From: Siphonodentalium dalli
Lineage: Eukaryota; Mollusca; Scaphopoda; Gadilida; Siphonodentaliidae
DNA length: 64,000 nucleotides
Direction of reading: 5' to 3'
NCBI GenBank assembly: GCA_032622095.1
Contig: CP136063.1
Span: 41,700,106 to 41,764,105, forward strand
Part shown: positions 12,430-22,884 of the stretch, in pieces
Layout of the letters: each line of letters begins with the position of its first letter
Numbering within the stretch: the first letter of the stretch is position 1
Program-made: the position numbers and the translations under genes
The notes under the pieces: generated by a model
What the model was told of the DNA's origin: nothing
Database searches by the model: none
The model's input: the letters and a program-made list of their open reading frames with translations, nothing else

Positions 12430-12600
12430 CGCTCCTCACACCGTCCTGTAAAAGCCAGCTTTGGTCACTAGGACGTAACAACTACAGATACAGACAGTTG
12501 TAATTAGTTGGCGGTGTCGGGCAAAATTGTACACAGATAATAAAAGGGCCGAGGAATCTCTGCCGTTTGCATCATGCTGTCCGAATATTTCCGGGGCATG

Positions 12601-13087
12601 TTAAAGGTACTCAATCCGTAAAGAGGGTCCCCATCTCAACAGATTCCAACAACAACAATCCGATCAGAGGGTCCTATATTACTATTTCTTTGGCTTTGGG
12701 GGTAAAAAATATTTGATTCCAGTCGAGGAACCCATCAAACAAAGCTCAGAGTTATTAGATATTGATTTTTGAAATGTGTTAATTGCTCGAGATGAGTACT
12801 AATAACTGCCGTCAATTTGGTAACCTGCTCGAGATTTTACGCCAAAACTCTATTCAAACAGACCAGGATGGATAACTCTATAATAAAGTGTTAATAATAA
12901 CGAAATTTTGACTGTCTTCTGGGCCAGAAAGAATTCCCGATAATGAAAAATAATAGATTTCTAAAATCGATATCTAACAAATCTGAGCTTTGATGGGTGA
13001 CTTCCTCGACTCGAATCAAATATTTTTGACCCCCGAAGCCATTGAAATAGTAATTGAGAGGAGTTTTATCGGATTGAGTACCTTTAA
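12601..13087 (+). mobile_element. MITE-B, near full length
   Basis: Ends are TTAAAGGTACTCAATCCG and CGGATTGAGTACCTTTAA, perfect 18-bp inverted termini flanked by or including TTAA. The internal halves are also partly inverted (both contain the 'gaggaaccca/tcaa' type motif). It shares its right TTAA (13084-13087) with the next MITE. Other copies are at 33430 (partial), 55553 (tiny chimera) and 57168. Confidence 0.9.
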
Positions 13088-13611
13088 AGATGGATTATCT
13101 CTTTAAATAACAAATTTTAAATAGTTGCGTGGGTATAAAATAATAGATATGAACTGAAGACCTATGTCCGGAAAAGCTTCTATCAATTAATATTGATTTT
13201 ATTTCGAATATTAAATCGGGCCCGTTTATGTTACTATTTTTAGAACCGACCATTCGGATGAGACCGTATTGCGATATAGAGCACTGGGCTGTTCCTACGG
13301 CTACTCAACGAATGTCAAATGTCACAGATTGGTTGGATGTATTGTTTTGTTCCCCAGATATAAGCGATAATGAGTATAATTAACGTTTATTTGTGACAAA
13401 ATTGCACAATATAATTTCTGGTCTCTGTTAACAGTAGCCGCTATTGTTCGTTAGCTGAACAAACACACCTTTTTAGACCAGAAAATATTCGAAATAAAAT
13501 TAATATTAATCGATAGAAGCATTTCCGGACAAGAGTCTTCGAATCAAATCTAATATTTTATACCCCGGTAACTATATAATACATGTTTACAAAGAGGTAA
13601 TCCACCTTTAA
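13084..13611 (-). mobile_element. MITE-A full copy
   Basis: TTAA-bounded, about 528 bp, in inverted orientation: it starts TTAAAGATGG and ends CCACCTTTAA. It abuts MITE-B through one common TTAA. Confidence 0.9.
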
Positions 13612-14204
13612 TGTTAGTAACGATGTAACATTTAAAAGATTTAGGTCGCAATATTCGGACCACTGCTGCAAACGACTTCGTCCAAGAGTGGATAAGACTT
13701 ACAGGACACCGTACCCAGCAGCGTGTCACCGAGGGCAGCCATCGCTTCGAAAATGAAACTTGCCGTTGCGGTGATTTAAAGAGAAAATAGGTGATGTAGT
13801 CAATGCGAAGTTAAATTTCAGCCACATGCGGTCATATTGATGTATAATAGTCATAATAGCAATCTGTCTGAAGATCGCTACAATCGATAACGTTTTGGCT
13901 TTCCTATTTTCGAGTCAAAATTTTTATAAATAAACATTTGTAGGTCAAATCACAAACCCCTTGATTCATTCCTATACTCTTATTACTATTTATTATTATT
14001 ACTATTTATTATTATTTGTATATATTTATTATTATTATTATTTATTATCATTCTGACAAACTCCTGTGCGTTAACACTGTCGCCTATGGGAAACCATTTA
14101 GTTCAGTGATTCCTGATGAACTAGGGTTGACACCACATTAAACTGAACTCAAATAATGGTCCGTCTTATCGGCACCCTTAATAGTTCCCTCAATGGTTTC
14201 AACA
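13612..14204. other. No clear gene; ATT microsatellite
   Basis: At about 13650-13780 one frame reads RTTAANDFVQEWIRLTGHR-like, faintly reminiscent of the helix-turn-helix region of Tc1-type transposases; this is too short to call. A (TTA)n microsatellite lies at about 13979-14052. Confidence 0.3.
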
Positions 14205-14209
14205 TCACA

Positions 14210-14285
14210 AATAAACGTCAATTATATTCATTATCGCTTACATATGTGGAACAAAACAATACAAACTTATTAATCTCGGACATTT
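14210..14285 (+). mobile_element. MITE-A fragment, left of DIRS-like insertion
   Basis: It matches the central part of MITE-A (cacaaataaacgt...acaaaacaatacaaac) and stops at GACATTT. The next MITE-A bases resume at 18238, so this copy was split by the 14286-18237 element. Its own left end is missing. Confidence 0.75.
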
Positions 14286-14462
14286 AATTATTATTAGAAT
14301 AATATTTAATTATTCCTCATTCCGTGACCGCACTTCTCCGTACAGGTATCAAATATACACATCCGGAAATTATACTTTTCCTATAGCGACCGGAACTGTG
14401 ACCTTTGAACTTCGCGCCAGTTTGAAATTTGTTTGACATTTTTGAGAGGTGTTTGTTTAAAA
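14286..14462 (+). repeat. Left inverted repeat of DIRS-like element
   Basis: About 177 bp starting AATTATTATTAGAATAATA. It matches the reverse complement of 17768-17945 with only a few differences (for example GTGACC/GCGACC and GTATCAAA/GTATAAAA), implying a recent element. Confidence 0.85.
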
Positions 14463-14643
14463 AACCTTTTTATTTAGCCTTTACCACGACGATCTACATA
14501 ATGACGAACATTGAAAGTGAATTCTGTTTGACCACTAGTAATATCACGGCATAGAATAGGCGAAGAGTTTATGAAAAGTGTGTAATCGGACGGAAACACT
14601 CAATTTTCAAACAGAAATCAGATCGAAATTTGGGAAATTGAAA

Positions 14644-15486
14644 ATGGACTTTCAGCCAGACGGTGATTCTGATTATGGGAGTTTGGATGGTGATGCATTA
14701 TCTTCACACGATATAGATATAGATATCAATTATCTCACAGAAGTGTTGAAAGATGTAGAAAGATCACTGTTGTCAGAAAAAAGCCTCTACATCAAATTGT
14801 TGAAGTTGACCATTGAAGAAAAGAGGGCCAAATTACATTTAATAAGTTCTGAATGTGCACGCTTACGAACAGCATTATCCTCAAATTCATGCCATCGTGT
14901 TGAGTCTCAGTCTTGTTTACGTCCTGAGGTACCGGTAGTTCGGACAGAAAGCAGTGAGGAAAACTCCTGGATTGTTTCATCAGTAAGCGAAGCCACACTT
15001 CTGGATTCCGGTACATCATTTATAAAATCGAGTGAAATTCTCCCAGTGGAACATAAGAGTGGTGTGAAGTGTAATACCAAGAGTACAATGTATTCATTTA
15101 AATCCTCAAAGTTTCATGAGCACAAAGGACAGCACACAGCAGAAGTCAGCACTACTGGTATTGAGAACAATAAATTCAATCCTAGAATGGTAGGACACAG
15201 TTCAGATGAAACATTTATACGAAACAAAACCAAAGGCAATTTGGGGAAAAGCGACATTTGGTTTTGTACCAAATTCCAATACAGACAGTGTAGACATAAA
15301 TTTCCACACAGATGTCATGTCGGCGGCATCCAACGAATAGTTCAACACATTTGTGCCACTTGCTGGTTGAAGGACAGCCTAATTGAAACACACCCAGAAT
15401 GTTCAAATGTTTGCCCTCATTCTGTACTACATGTACAAAGTACATGTAGTGATCATAGTACATGTAGTGATCCATCGACAAATTAG
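14644..15486 (+). CDS. Gag-like Cys/His protein with coiled coil
   Basis: The first in-frame ATG is at 14644, giving about 280 residues; the frame is open a little further upstream without an ATG. An acidic N-terminus (DGDSDYGSLDGD) precedes a helical, leucine-rich stretch at about residues 30-75 (LTEVLKDVERSLL, LYIKLLKLTIEEKRAKL) that looks like a coiled coil. A Ser-rich middle follows. The C-terminal third is Cys/His-rich: FCTKFQYRQCRHK, HRCH, QHICATCWLKD, HPECSNVCPH. This order of C, H and HICATC resembles the Cys/His domain of DIRS/Ngaro ORF1 (gag-like) proteins as I recall them, and should be treated as tentative. The C-terminus contains three short STCSD-type repeats. It is the only ORF in the enclosing element. 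Its codons show no breaks, which suggests recent activity or selection. Confidence 0.55.
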   Translation: MDFQPDGDSDYGSLDGDALSSHDIDIDINYLTEVLKDVERSLLSEKSLYIKLLKLTIEEKRAKLHLISSECARLRTALSSNSCHRVESQSCLRPEVPVVRTESSEENSWIVSSVSEATLLDSGTSFIKSSEILPVEHKSGVKCNTKSTMYSFKSSKFHEHKGQHTAEVSTTGIENNKFNPRMVGHSSDETFIRNKTKGNLGKSDIWFCTKFQYRQCRHKFPHRCHVGGIQRIVQHICATCWLKDSLIETHPECSNVCPHSVLHVQSTCSDHSTCSDPSTN

Positions 15487-16277
15487 CATCCTATTCCATA
15501 ATTATATACCCAGTAGCGGTTTGATTTTATAGGAAACCTGGCAGTTTTAATATAGTGTATTTCAACCATATCATCAGTAAATTTTAAAGTTAGTCCAATA
15601 TATAGTGAACATAAGTCTTCTACAAATTTTTAAAGTAGCGGAATGGACTCATGATAATCTATTCGTACGTGTATCATTGATAAGTATAAACTATTGTGTA
15701 GTTTACATTTCATTTACGAGTCCAGTATGATACCGGGAATCTAGAAAAATTGATGTGAATTTCTATTTGTAAACTGACGTACTATTTATAGCTATCAGAC
15801 AACACTTTTGCGTGGATGCCATTGCATCGTCCTAGTTTATTTTTAATATAGTGGTAGAATTTACATTACACGCCAATTTTTGAATGCAGGGGTACTAGTA
15901 CCTTTTCAGGCTTTTATGTATACTTCAAAATCAGTTGTGTTTACAACTCTGGGGACTTCACCATGTAATACAAATTATAGTTAGTTTTCAAATTAATCAG
16001 GTTTGTTTATAAGAGTTATATTCTTACATCACCAACTCTTCACTTTTTAGAGTTCTATGTTTTCTTCAATCTGAATTGAGTTCCAAACTGAAAGGGCGCT
16101 TTTCCTTATTTCCTGCTATGACAACATGTCATTCACATGTAATTCAGTAGTATGATTACTTTATAGATTATATTTGTGTATACATGCAGGGGTCCCATTT
16201 GTGTATACATGCCCAGGTCAATCAATATAGTAGTATAAATCCATAAATCAGTTATGGAATTTATGTAATGAATACTT
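15487..16277. other. Non-coding interior of DIRS-like element
   Basis: AT-rich with no ORF; it would hold RT and recombinase genes in an autonomous element, but nothing of the kind is seen here or at 16799-17480. Confidence 0.5.
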
Positions 16278-16798
16278 TTAAAGGTGGATTATCTCTTTGT
16301 AAACATGTATTATATAGTTACCGGGGTATAAAATATTAGATTTGAATCGAAGACTCCTGTCCGGAAATGCTTCTATCGATTAATATTCATTTTATTTCGA
16401 ATATTCTAGAAAGGTGTGTTTGTTCAGCTAACGAAAAATAGTGGTTACTGTTAACAGAGACCAGAAATTATATTGTGCAATTTTGTCACAAATAAACGTT
16501 AATTATACTCATTATCGCTTATATCTGTGGAACAAAACAATACACACAACCAATCTGTGACATTTGACATTCGTTGCGTAGCCGTAGGAACAGCCCAGTG
16601 CTCTATATCGCAATACGGTCTCATCCGAATGGTCGGTTCTAAAAATAGTAACATAAATGGGCCCGATTTAATATTCGAAATAAAATTAATATTAATTGAT
16701 AGAAGCTTTTCCGGACATAGGTCTTCAGTTCATATCTATTATTTTATACCCACGCAACTATTTAAAATTTGTTATTTAAAGAGATAATCCATCTTTAA
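16278..16798 (+). mobile_element. MITE-A full copy nested in DIRS-like element
   Basis: TTAA-bounded, 521 bp, left end TTAAAGGTGG and right end ATCCATCTTTAA. It inserted after the DIRS-like element. Confidence 0.9.
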
Positions 16799-17767
16799 AC
16801 GTTATAATCCAAAAAAAATTCCAAATAAAGTAATTTCTTTTCATACTTATGTTGGAAATTGTCCTGAGAATTGTTTTTTGTTTTAAATCTATGAGTGATA
16901 TCACACTCTGACAGCAATGATGCTAGTGGTATATTTTATTTAACCTGGTGACAAGTCTTATAAATGTTATGTCTTGCTCTGATATTTCATTTATAATAGT
17001 ACAAAGTGATTGAATCCACAGAATTTCTGTGATTGAATCATGTTAACCTTTAAACAGTCCGTTGTGAAGCTGAACCATTGCTGGGAACAGCTACATGGTG
17101 ATTAATACCATTATCAAATTCTAGTCTATATAGACCCTCAGTATTTAGCTGTACCGTACATGTATATGACAATATCCTTAAATGACCTTAATTGTAATGT
17201 CTGCTATTGACTTACTTTTGATGACGTAACATGACAAATGATGCATATATCACATGTATTTCTCAATTGATAATTTGGTACATCCCTTGAAGATTAACGT
17301 TTGCTTGACTCAATCATGTAACGTTTAGTGAGATGATTTCAGAAATTGATGGGTATATCACAATTGACTATGAGATTCACTTGATTCAGGTTTGTTCTTT
17401 ACAGTGATGAAGTAATCGTGAATCTTTTACATATATATCGGTTTCACATTCTATTGAGAAACTACATGTACATATCACTATTATTATAGTGCTCCCCTTT
17501 AGTCTTTATCGATATGAGACTTAGTTTTGACATACGTAATGTGAGATACATGTAGGTACATCTTCACCACACATCATTCAATCAGTTCGACAACAGTCAT
17601 ACAGTATCATTTTCCCGACATAAACAAGTACAAATGAATATCATTACACAATCACATATCAGTTCAGTAAATCTGTCAAACACTAAGGAAATCACATGAG
17701 TATTGAAGTATACCGCCCAGACAAAAAATAAATGTGATTATTAAGTTCAAAGGGAGGGAGGGTGGGT

Positions 17768-17955
17768 AAACAAACGCCTCTCAAAAATGTCAAACAAATT
17801 TCAAACTGGCGCGAAGTTCAAAGGTCACAGCTCCGGTCGCTATAGGAAAAGTATAATTTCCGGATGTGTATATTTTATACCTGTACGGAGAAGTGCGGTC
17901 GCGGAATGAGGAATAATTAAATATTATTCTGATAATAATTAAATTACTCCCATTG
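17768..17955 (-). repeat. Internal complementary region (circle-junction copy)
   Basis: The plus strand here reads the reverse complement of the left terminus (17768-17945). This is followed without a gap by AAATTACTCCC, the reverse complement of the extreme right end (GGGAGTAATTT at 18227-18237). It therefore equals the head-to-tail junction of a circularised element, as in DIRS elements where it templates end joining. Confidence 0.7.
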
Positions 17956-18186
17956 CTCCCCACTGTAAATAATGTAGTTTGTAAACTATTATAGTGGGCT
18001 ATCATGAGATAACGCTGTTATTCCAATACCAGCATGTTAAAGGAATTCAGATTGAAACAAAGTGTAACATTGATTACACAATTTATTATGGCAAGAGTGG
18101 GCCAAGCTCAGCATTGTTACACAGTGAATATTAAACTACATATGAACCCATCGTCTTCACCACACATCATTCAATCAGTTCGACAA

Positions 18187-18237
18187 CAATCATACACCTC
18201 TCAAAAATGTCAAGCGAAGTTCAAAGGGGAGTAATTT
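18187..18237 (+). repeat. Right inverted repeat, internally deleted
   Basis: It carries CCTCTCAAAAATGTCAA then GCGAAGTTCAAAGG, both in the same order as in the reverse complement of the left repeat but with about 21 bp missing between them. It ends GGGGAGTAATTT. A direct copy of the preceding 'tcttcaccacacatcattca' segment is at about 17562 and 18152. Confidence 0.65.
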
Positions 18238-18470
18238 GACCTTCGGTGGGTAGCCATAGGAACAGTCCAGTGCTCTAAATCGCAATATGGTATCATCCGA
18301 ATGGTCTGTTCTAAAAATAGTAACATAAACGGTTCCGATTTAATATTCGAAATAAAATCATTATTAATTGATAGAAGCTTTCCCGGACAGGGGTCGTCAG
18401 TTCATATCTATTATTTTATACCCGCGCAACTATTTAAAATTTGTTATTTAAAGAGATAATCCATCTTTAA
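18238..18470 (+). mobile_element. MITE-A fragment, right of DIRS-like insertion
   Basis: It resumes at GACCTTCGGTGGGTAGCC and runs to the right terminus ATCTTTAA (TTAA 18467-18470). It is the other half of the copy split at 14285. Confidence 0.8.
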
Positions 18471-18556
18471 TCTGACATTGTATGCTGTACACTTTTCGAT
18501 ATATTTAACTCACGCCATTCTGAGAAAGCTTGTCACGTGCTGTAAAGATTTCGAGT

Positions 18557-19200
18557 GCAATTACTTGTAATTATTCCCCTTGCTCCCTAATTTAATTGGA
18601 CACACCTGAGGTAATGCTATGGCAGGAATGAGGCAAGCTCAGTTACATAGTATACATTAGTTTACAATACATTCAGCTCCATCAACACACGACTGTCATT
18701 CAACTCACAGCATTCGCTCACTTTCAGAACATCAAACGTTTTTCTGACATAAAGATTACAGACACCAACAAATAAGTATCTATTGCACAATACAATTAGC
18801 TATGAAATACATATAAATTGACTTCATATTTACTGCTATCACTTATTGTCAACTTCCCGTAAGGGCATAAGCTCAAACTTTACATATCTTAAATATTCAA
18901 TTCAATAAATGAGTAAGTTTCCAGTTAGCTGTTCACATCATATGAGTATTAATGGAGTATTCCGCCACAAAGGGGGGGATACAAAGTGATAAATAAATCC
19001 AAAAGGGAGGGAGGGTGGATAAAATATAATCGAACGTCCAACTGTAAAAATTATTTTCAAATGACGTGAAGGTCAAGGCTGTTCCAGTTGTGAGATATGT
19101 TGTAATTTCCGGATCAAACCACGCCAGAAACCGGAAAGCGGGGTAGTCGCTGGGCGGGGAATAATGAATTATTATGCTTATAATATCCCTTTTAAACTAT
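18557..19200 (+). repeat. Older diverged copy of DIRS-like 3' region
   Basis: In order it repeats motifs of 17485-17945: CTTGCTCCC, GGCAAGCTCAG, ATCAACACACGACTG, GAGTATTAATGGAGTATTCCGCC-like, the AGGGAGGGAGGGTGG tract, and a decayed terminal repeat with AATTTCCGGAT and GGGAATAAT. Divergence is clearly higher than between the repeats of the young element. Confidence 0.55.
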
Positions 19201-19301
19201 GTATTGTGACATTGTTCTATTCCGCACCCCACTGCTTAAGACCGCTTATTCAAACACCTTTTTTTCTGGAAAGAAATATTTTTATTTTCATCTGATGCTG
19301 T

Positions 19302-19357
19302 CTTAACTTAACTATATCGATTGTCTGTTCGATAAATTTAACTCTTTCGTGAGATTT
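19302..19357 (+). promoter_or_regulatory. Shared 5' sequence upstream of zinc-finger loci
   Basis: 'cttaacttaact', 'cgattgtctgttc' and 'cgtgagattt' occur here in the same order as on the minus strand at about 42540-42596, just upstream of the zinc-finger locus there. This is conserved paralogous 5' UTR, promoter or first-exon sequence. Confidence 0.5.
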
Positions 19358-20359
19358 ATGTTAGCTTTGGTTAATAAACACACATCGATAAATACGTCAC
19401 AGATGGCCGTGGACTCAGCGTCGTTAAGAGGTTTGCATAGTAAGACAAAGCATAAGGGTTCGTATCAGTGTGCGGAGTTCGAAAAATCATTTACTCAGTT
19501 GAATCACCTGACGACACATATGATGATCCACACGGGGGAACGCCCGTATCAATGTGATGTGTGCGATAAATCATTTACTAAGTCCGGTGACCTGGCGAGA
19601 CATAATAGGATCCATACAGGAGATCGCCCATATCAATGTGATATATGTGAGAAATCATTTACTGTGTCGAGTAACCTGGCGAGACATAAGATTGTCCACG
19701 CTGGGGATCGCCTATATGAATGCGATGTGTGCGAGAAGGCATTTGGTGACCTGGGTAACCTGACAATACATAGAGGATCCACACCGGGGATCGCCCGTTT
19801 CAATGTGATGTGTGCGACAAATCATTTACTCAGTCGGGTCACCTGACTAATCATAAGATGATCCACACGGGGGATCGCCCACACCAATGCGATGTGTGCG
19901 AGAAATCATTTATTTATTCGAACGACCTGACGAAACATATGAGGGTTCATACGGGTGATCGCCCATATCGATGTGATGTGTGCGAGAAATCATTTACTCG
20001 ATCGAGTCAGCTGACGAGACATAAGAGGATCCATACAGGAGATCGTCGGTATCAATGTGATGTGTGCAATAAATCATTTACTCGGCCCGGTGCGCTATCT
20101 TCACATAAGAGGATCCACGCGCGGGGATCGCCCGTATCAATGTGATGTGTGCAATAAATCATTTACTCAGTTGATTATTTTGGCGAAACATATCCTTATT
20201 CACACGGGAGATCGCCAATATCAATGCGGTGTGTGCGAGAAAACATTTGGCGAACTGGGTAACCTGACCACACATAAGAGGATCGATACAGGGGATCGCC
20301 CGTTTCAATGTGATGTGTGCGATGATTTTTACTCAATTGAGTCACCTGACTACATATAA
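19358..20359 (+). pseudogene. C2H2 zinc-finger gene, frameshifted (about 12 fingers)
   Basis: From ATG 19358 the N-terminus reads MLALVNKHTSINTSQ, matching the KHTPINTS module of the loci at 42.4 and 47.7 kb. Fingers of the form YQCDVCEKSFTxSxxLxxHxxIH joined by HTGDRPYQC linkers follow. The first finger has lost its second Cys (CAEF). A one-base loss near 19777 ('catagagg' for 'cataagagg') ends the first frame. Fingers continue at 19810-20145, which terminates in GSPVSM after a G-run shift, and then at 20057-20359. Decayed fingers run on to about 20490. C2H2 arrays bind DNA in the nucleus. This one cannot make a single long protein without frame correction. Confidence 0.85.
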
Positions 20360-20489
20360 AATGGTCCATACGGGGAGATCACCCCTACCAATTACATTCG
20401 AGTGACTTGGCGAAACTGAAGGGGATTCACATCGGGGTCGCCCTTATCAATGTGATATAAGCGAGAAATAATTCACTCATTCGAGTGAC

Positions 20490-21988
20490 CCGACGAAACA
20501 TGAGATGATCCACACGGGATCGCTCGTGTTAATGCGATGTGTATCAATGTGTGCGATAAATCATTTACTGAGTCTAGTCGCCAGACGAAACATGAGATGA
20601 TCCACACGGGATCGCTCGTGTTAATGCGATGTGTATCAATGTGTGCGATAAATCATTTACTGAGTCTAGTCGCCAGACGAAACATGAGATGATCCACACG
20701 GGATCGCTCGTGTTAATGCGATGTGTATCAATGTGTGCGATAAATCATTTACTGAGTCTAGTCGCCAGACGAAACATGAGATGATCCACACGGGATCGCT
20801 CGTGTTAATGCGATGTGTATCAATGTGTGCGATAAATCATTTACTGAGTCTAGTCGCCAGACGAAACATGAGATGATCCACACGGGATCGCTCGTGTTAA
20901 TGCGATGTGTATCAATGTGTGCGATAAATCATTTACTGAGTCTCTAGTCGCCTGACGAAACATGAGATGATCCACACGGGATCGCTCGTGTTAATGCGAT
21001 GTGTATCAATGTGTGCGATAAATCATTTACTGAGTCTCTAGTCGCCTGACGAAACATGAGATGATCCACACGGGATCGCTCGTGTTAATGCGATGTGTAT
21101 CAATGTGTGGGATAAATCATTTACGGAGTCTCTAGTCGCCTGACGAAACATGAGATGATCCACACGGGATCGCTCGTGTTAATGCGATGTGTATCAATGT
21201 GTGGGATAAATCATTTACGGAGTCTCTAGTCGCCAGACGAAACATGAGATGATCCACACGGGATCGCTCGTGTTAATGCGATGTGTATCAATGTGTGGGA
21301 TAAATCATTTACGGAGTCTCTAGTCGCCAGACGAAACATGAGATGATCCACACGGGATCGCTCGTGTTAATGCGATGTGTATCAATGTGTGGGATAAATC
21401 ATTTACTGAGTCTCTAGTCGCCAGACGAAACATGAGATGATCCACACGGGATCGCTCGTGTTAATGCGATGTGTATCAATGTGTGGGATAAATCATTTAC
21501 GGAGTCTCTAGTCGCCTGACGAAACATGAGATGATCCACACGGGATCGCTCGTGTTAATGCGATGTGTATCAATGTGTGCGATAAATCATTTACTGAGTC
21601 TCTAGTCGCCTGACGAAACATGAGATGATCCACACGGGATCGCTCGTGTTAATGCGATGTGTATCAATGTGTGCGATAAATCATTTACTGAGTCTAGTCG
21701 CCTGACGAAACATGAGATGATCCACACGGGATCGTGTTAATGCGATGTGTATCAATGTGTGCGATAAATCATTTACTGAGTCTAGTCGCCTGACGAAACA
21801 TGAGATGATCCACACGGGATCGCTCGTGTTAATGCGATGTGTATCAATGTGTGCGATAAATCATTTACTGAGTCTCTAGTCGCCTGACGAAACATGAGAT
21901 GATCCACACGGGATCGCTCGTGTTAATGCGATGTGTATCAATGTGTGCGATAAATCATTTACTGAGTCTCTAGTCGCCTGACGAAACA
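20490..21988 (+). repeat. 92/94-bp satellite derived from a zinc finger
   Basis: About 16 copies of a unit containing CACACGGGATCGC, GCGATGTGTATCAATGTGTG, GATAAATCATTTAC and GACGAAACATGAGATG. These are recognisable linker, CxxC, KSFT and H-helix codons of the adjacent gene. Early units are 92 bp (CCAGACGAAA at 20581, 20673). Later ones have an extra CT (TCTCTAGTC), giving 94 bp, and one near 21730 lacks GCTC. Neither length is a multiple of three, so the array is not a coding finger array. Confidence 0.9.
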
Positions 21989-22291
21989 TGCACTGAAAAA
22001 AAAACTTAGTCAAAAGTAACTAAGTTACCTTAGTCAGAACCCCCCGTCTCAAATCTAATTAGCTTAGCTTAGTCAGAAATGACTAAGGTTGCCCTTAGTC
22101 AGAAATAACTAAGGCCTTAGTCAGAAATAACTACGGCTTGACTGAGTCATCAATGTATCCATTAGTACATTTAATTGGACCTAATTGTTGGGGGTATCAT
22201 AACCCTGCAACCTCAGCTGAACATTGCAACTGCAGATTAAAATAACTGAAAATAATTACTTACAGGTATCAAAATAAATTTTATTAACTAT

Positions 22292-22819
22292 TTAAAGATG
22301 GATTATCTCTTTAAATAACAAATTTTAAATAGTTGCGTGGTTATAAAATAATAGATATGAACTGAAGACCTATGTCCGGAAAAGCTTCTATCAATTAATA
22401 TTGATTTTATTTCGAATATTAAATCGGGCCCATTTATGTTACTATTTTTAGAACCGACCATTCGGATGAGACCGTATTGCGATATAGAGCACTGTGCTGT
22501 TCCTACGGCTACGCATCGAATGTCAAATGTCACAGATTGGTTGTTTGTATTGTTTTGTTCCACAGATAAAAGCGATAATGAGTATAATTAACGTTTATTT
22601 GTGACAAAATTGGACAATATAATTTCTGGTCTCTGTTAACAGTAACCAATATTGTTCGTTAGCTGAACAAACACACCTTTTTAGACCAGAAAATATTCGA
22701 AATAAAATTAATATTAATCGATAGAAGCATTTCCGGACAGGAGTCTTCGATTCAAATCTAATATTTTATACCCCGGTAACTATATAATACATGTTTACAA
22801 AGAGATAATCCACATTTAA
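22292..22819 (-). mobile_element. MITE-A full copy nested in CACTG element
   Basis: TTAA-bounded, 528 bp, TTAAAGATGG at left and CCACATTTAA at right. It is flanked on the right by an inverted satellite piece. Confidence 0.9.
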
Positions 22820-22884
22820 GTGGAGTCAGGTGACTCCGTAAATGATTTATCCCACACATTGATACATATCGCATTAACACGATC
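22820..22884 (-). repeat. Inverted captured zinc-finger satellite piece
   Basis: This 65-bp stretch is the exact reverse complement of 23387-23451 (GATCGTGTTAATGCGATATG ... CACCTGACTCCAC). Each copy borders a MITE-A terminus. Confidence 0.85.

Larger units (their letters stand above)
7860..12600 (+). mobile_element. CR1/L2-type LINE, nearly full length
   Basis: A non-LTR retrotransposon with ORF1 (7929-8657), a short spacer containing a duplicated 'ggtcagtattaacata' segment, and a broken ORF2 (8783-12429). A 3' UTR follows with a polyadenylation-like 'aataaa' at about 12538. The copy is cut at its 3' side by a MITE at 12601. Its order of SGNH ORF1, 2A, PHD-like finger, endonuclease and RT matches CR1/L2 relatives described from sea urchin, amphioxus and molluscs. 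The 5' boundary is approximate. Confidence 0.85.
14286..18237 (+). mobile_element. DIRS-like non-autonomous element, 3.95 kb
   Basis: It is bounded by the two halves of a split MITE-A and is ordered: left inverted repeat (14286-14462), gag-like ORF (14644-15486), non-coding DNA with a nested MITE-A, an internal inverted copy of the left end (17768-17945) running directly into a copy of the right end (to 17955), then a shortened right inverted repeat (18187-18237). Inverted termini plus an internal complementary region spanning both ends is the layout of DIRS tyrosine-recombinase retroelements. No reverse transcriptase, RNase H or tyrosine recombinase is present, so it would depend on a partner element. 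The family call is inference from architecture plus a gag-like ORF. Confidence 0.6.

Noticed and set aside
13650-13780. Tc1-like transposase helix-turn-helix
   Set aside because: Only one short phrase fits, with no DDE motifs nearby.
16527-16787. An 86-codon frame repeated in seven MITE-A copies
   Set aside because: It lacks an ATG (it opens at GTG or TTG in the copies examined), spans the terminal repeat, and is shared because the copies are near-identical. Two copies keep the length only through paired indels, which I consider chance without dN/dS data.
20490-21988. A very long zinc-finger protein encoded by the satellite
   Set aside because: Unit lengths of 92 and 94 bp shift the frame every repeat and bring stops in all frames.
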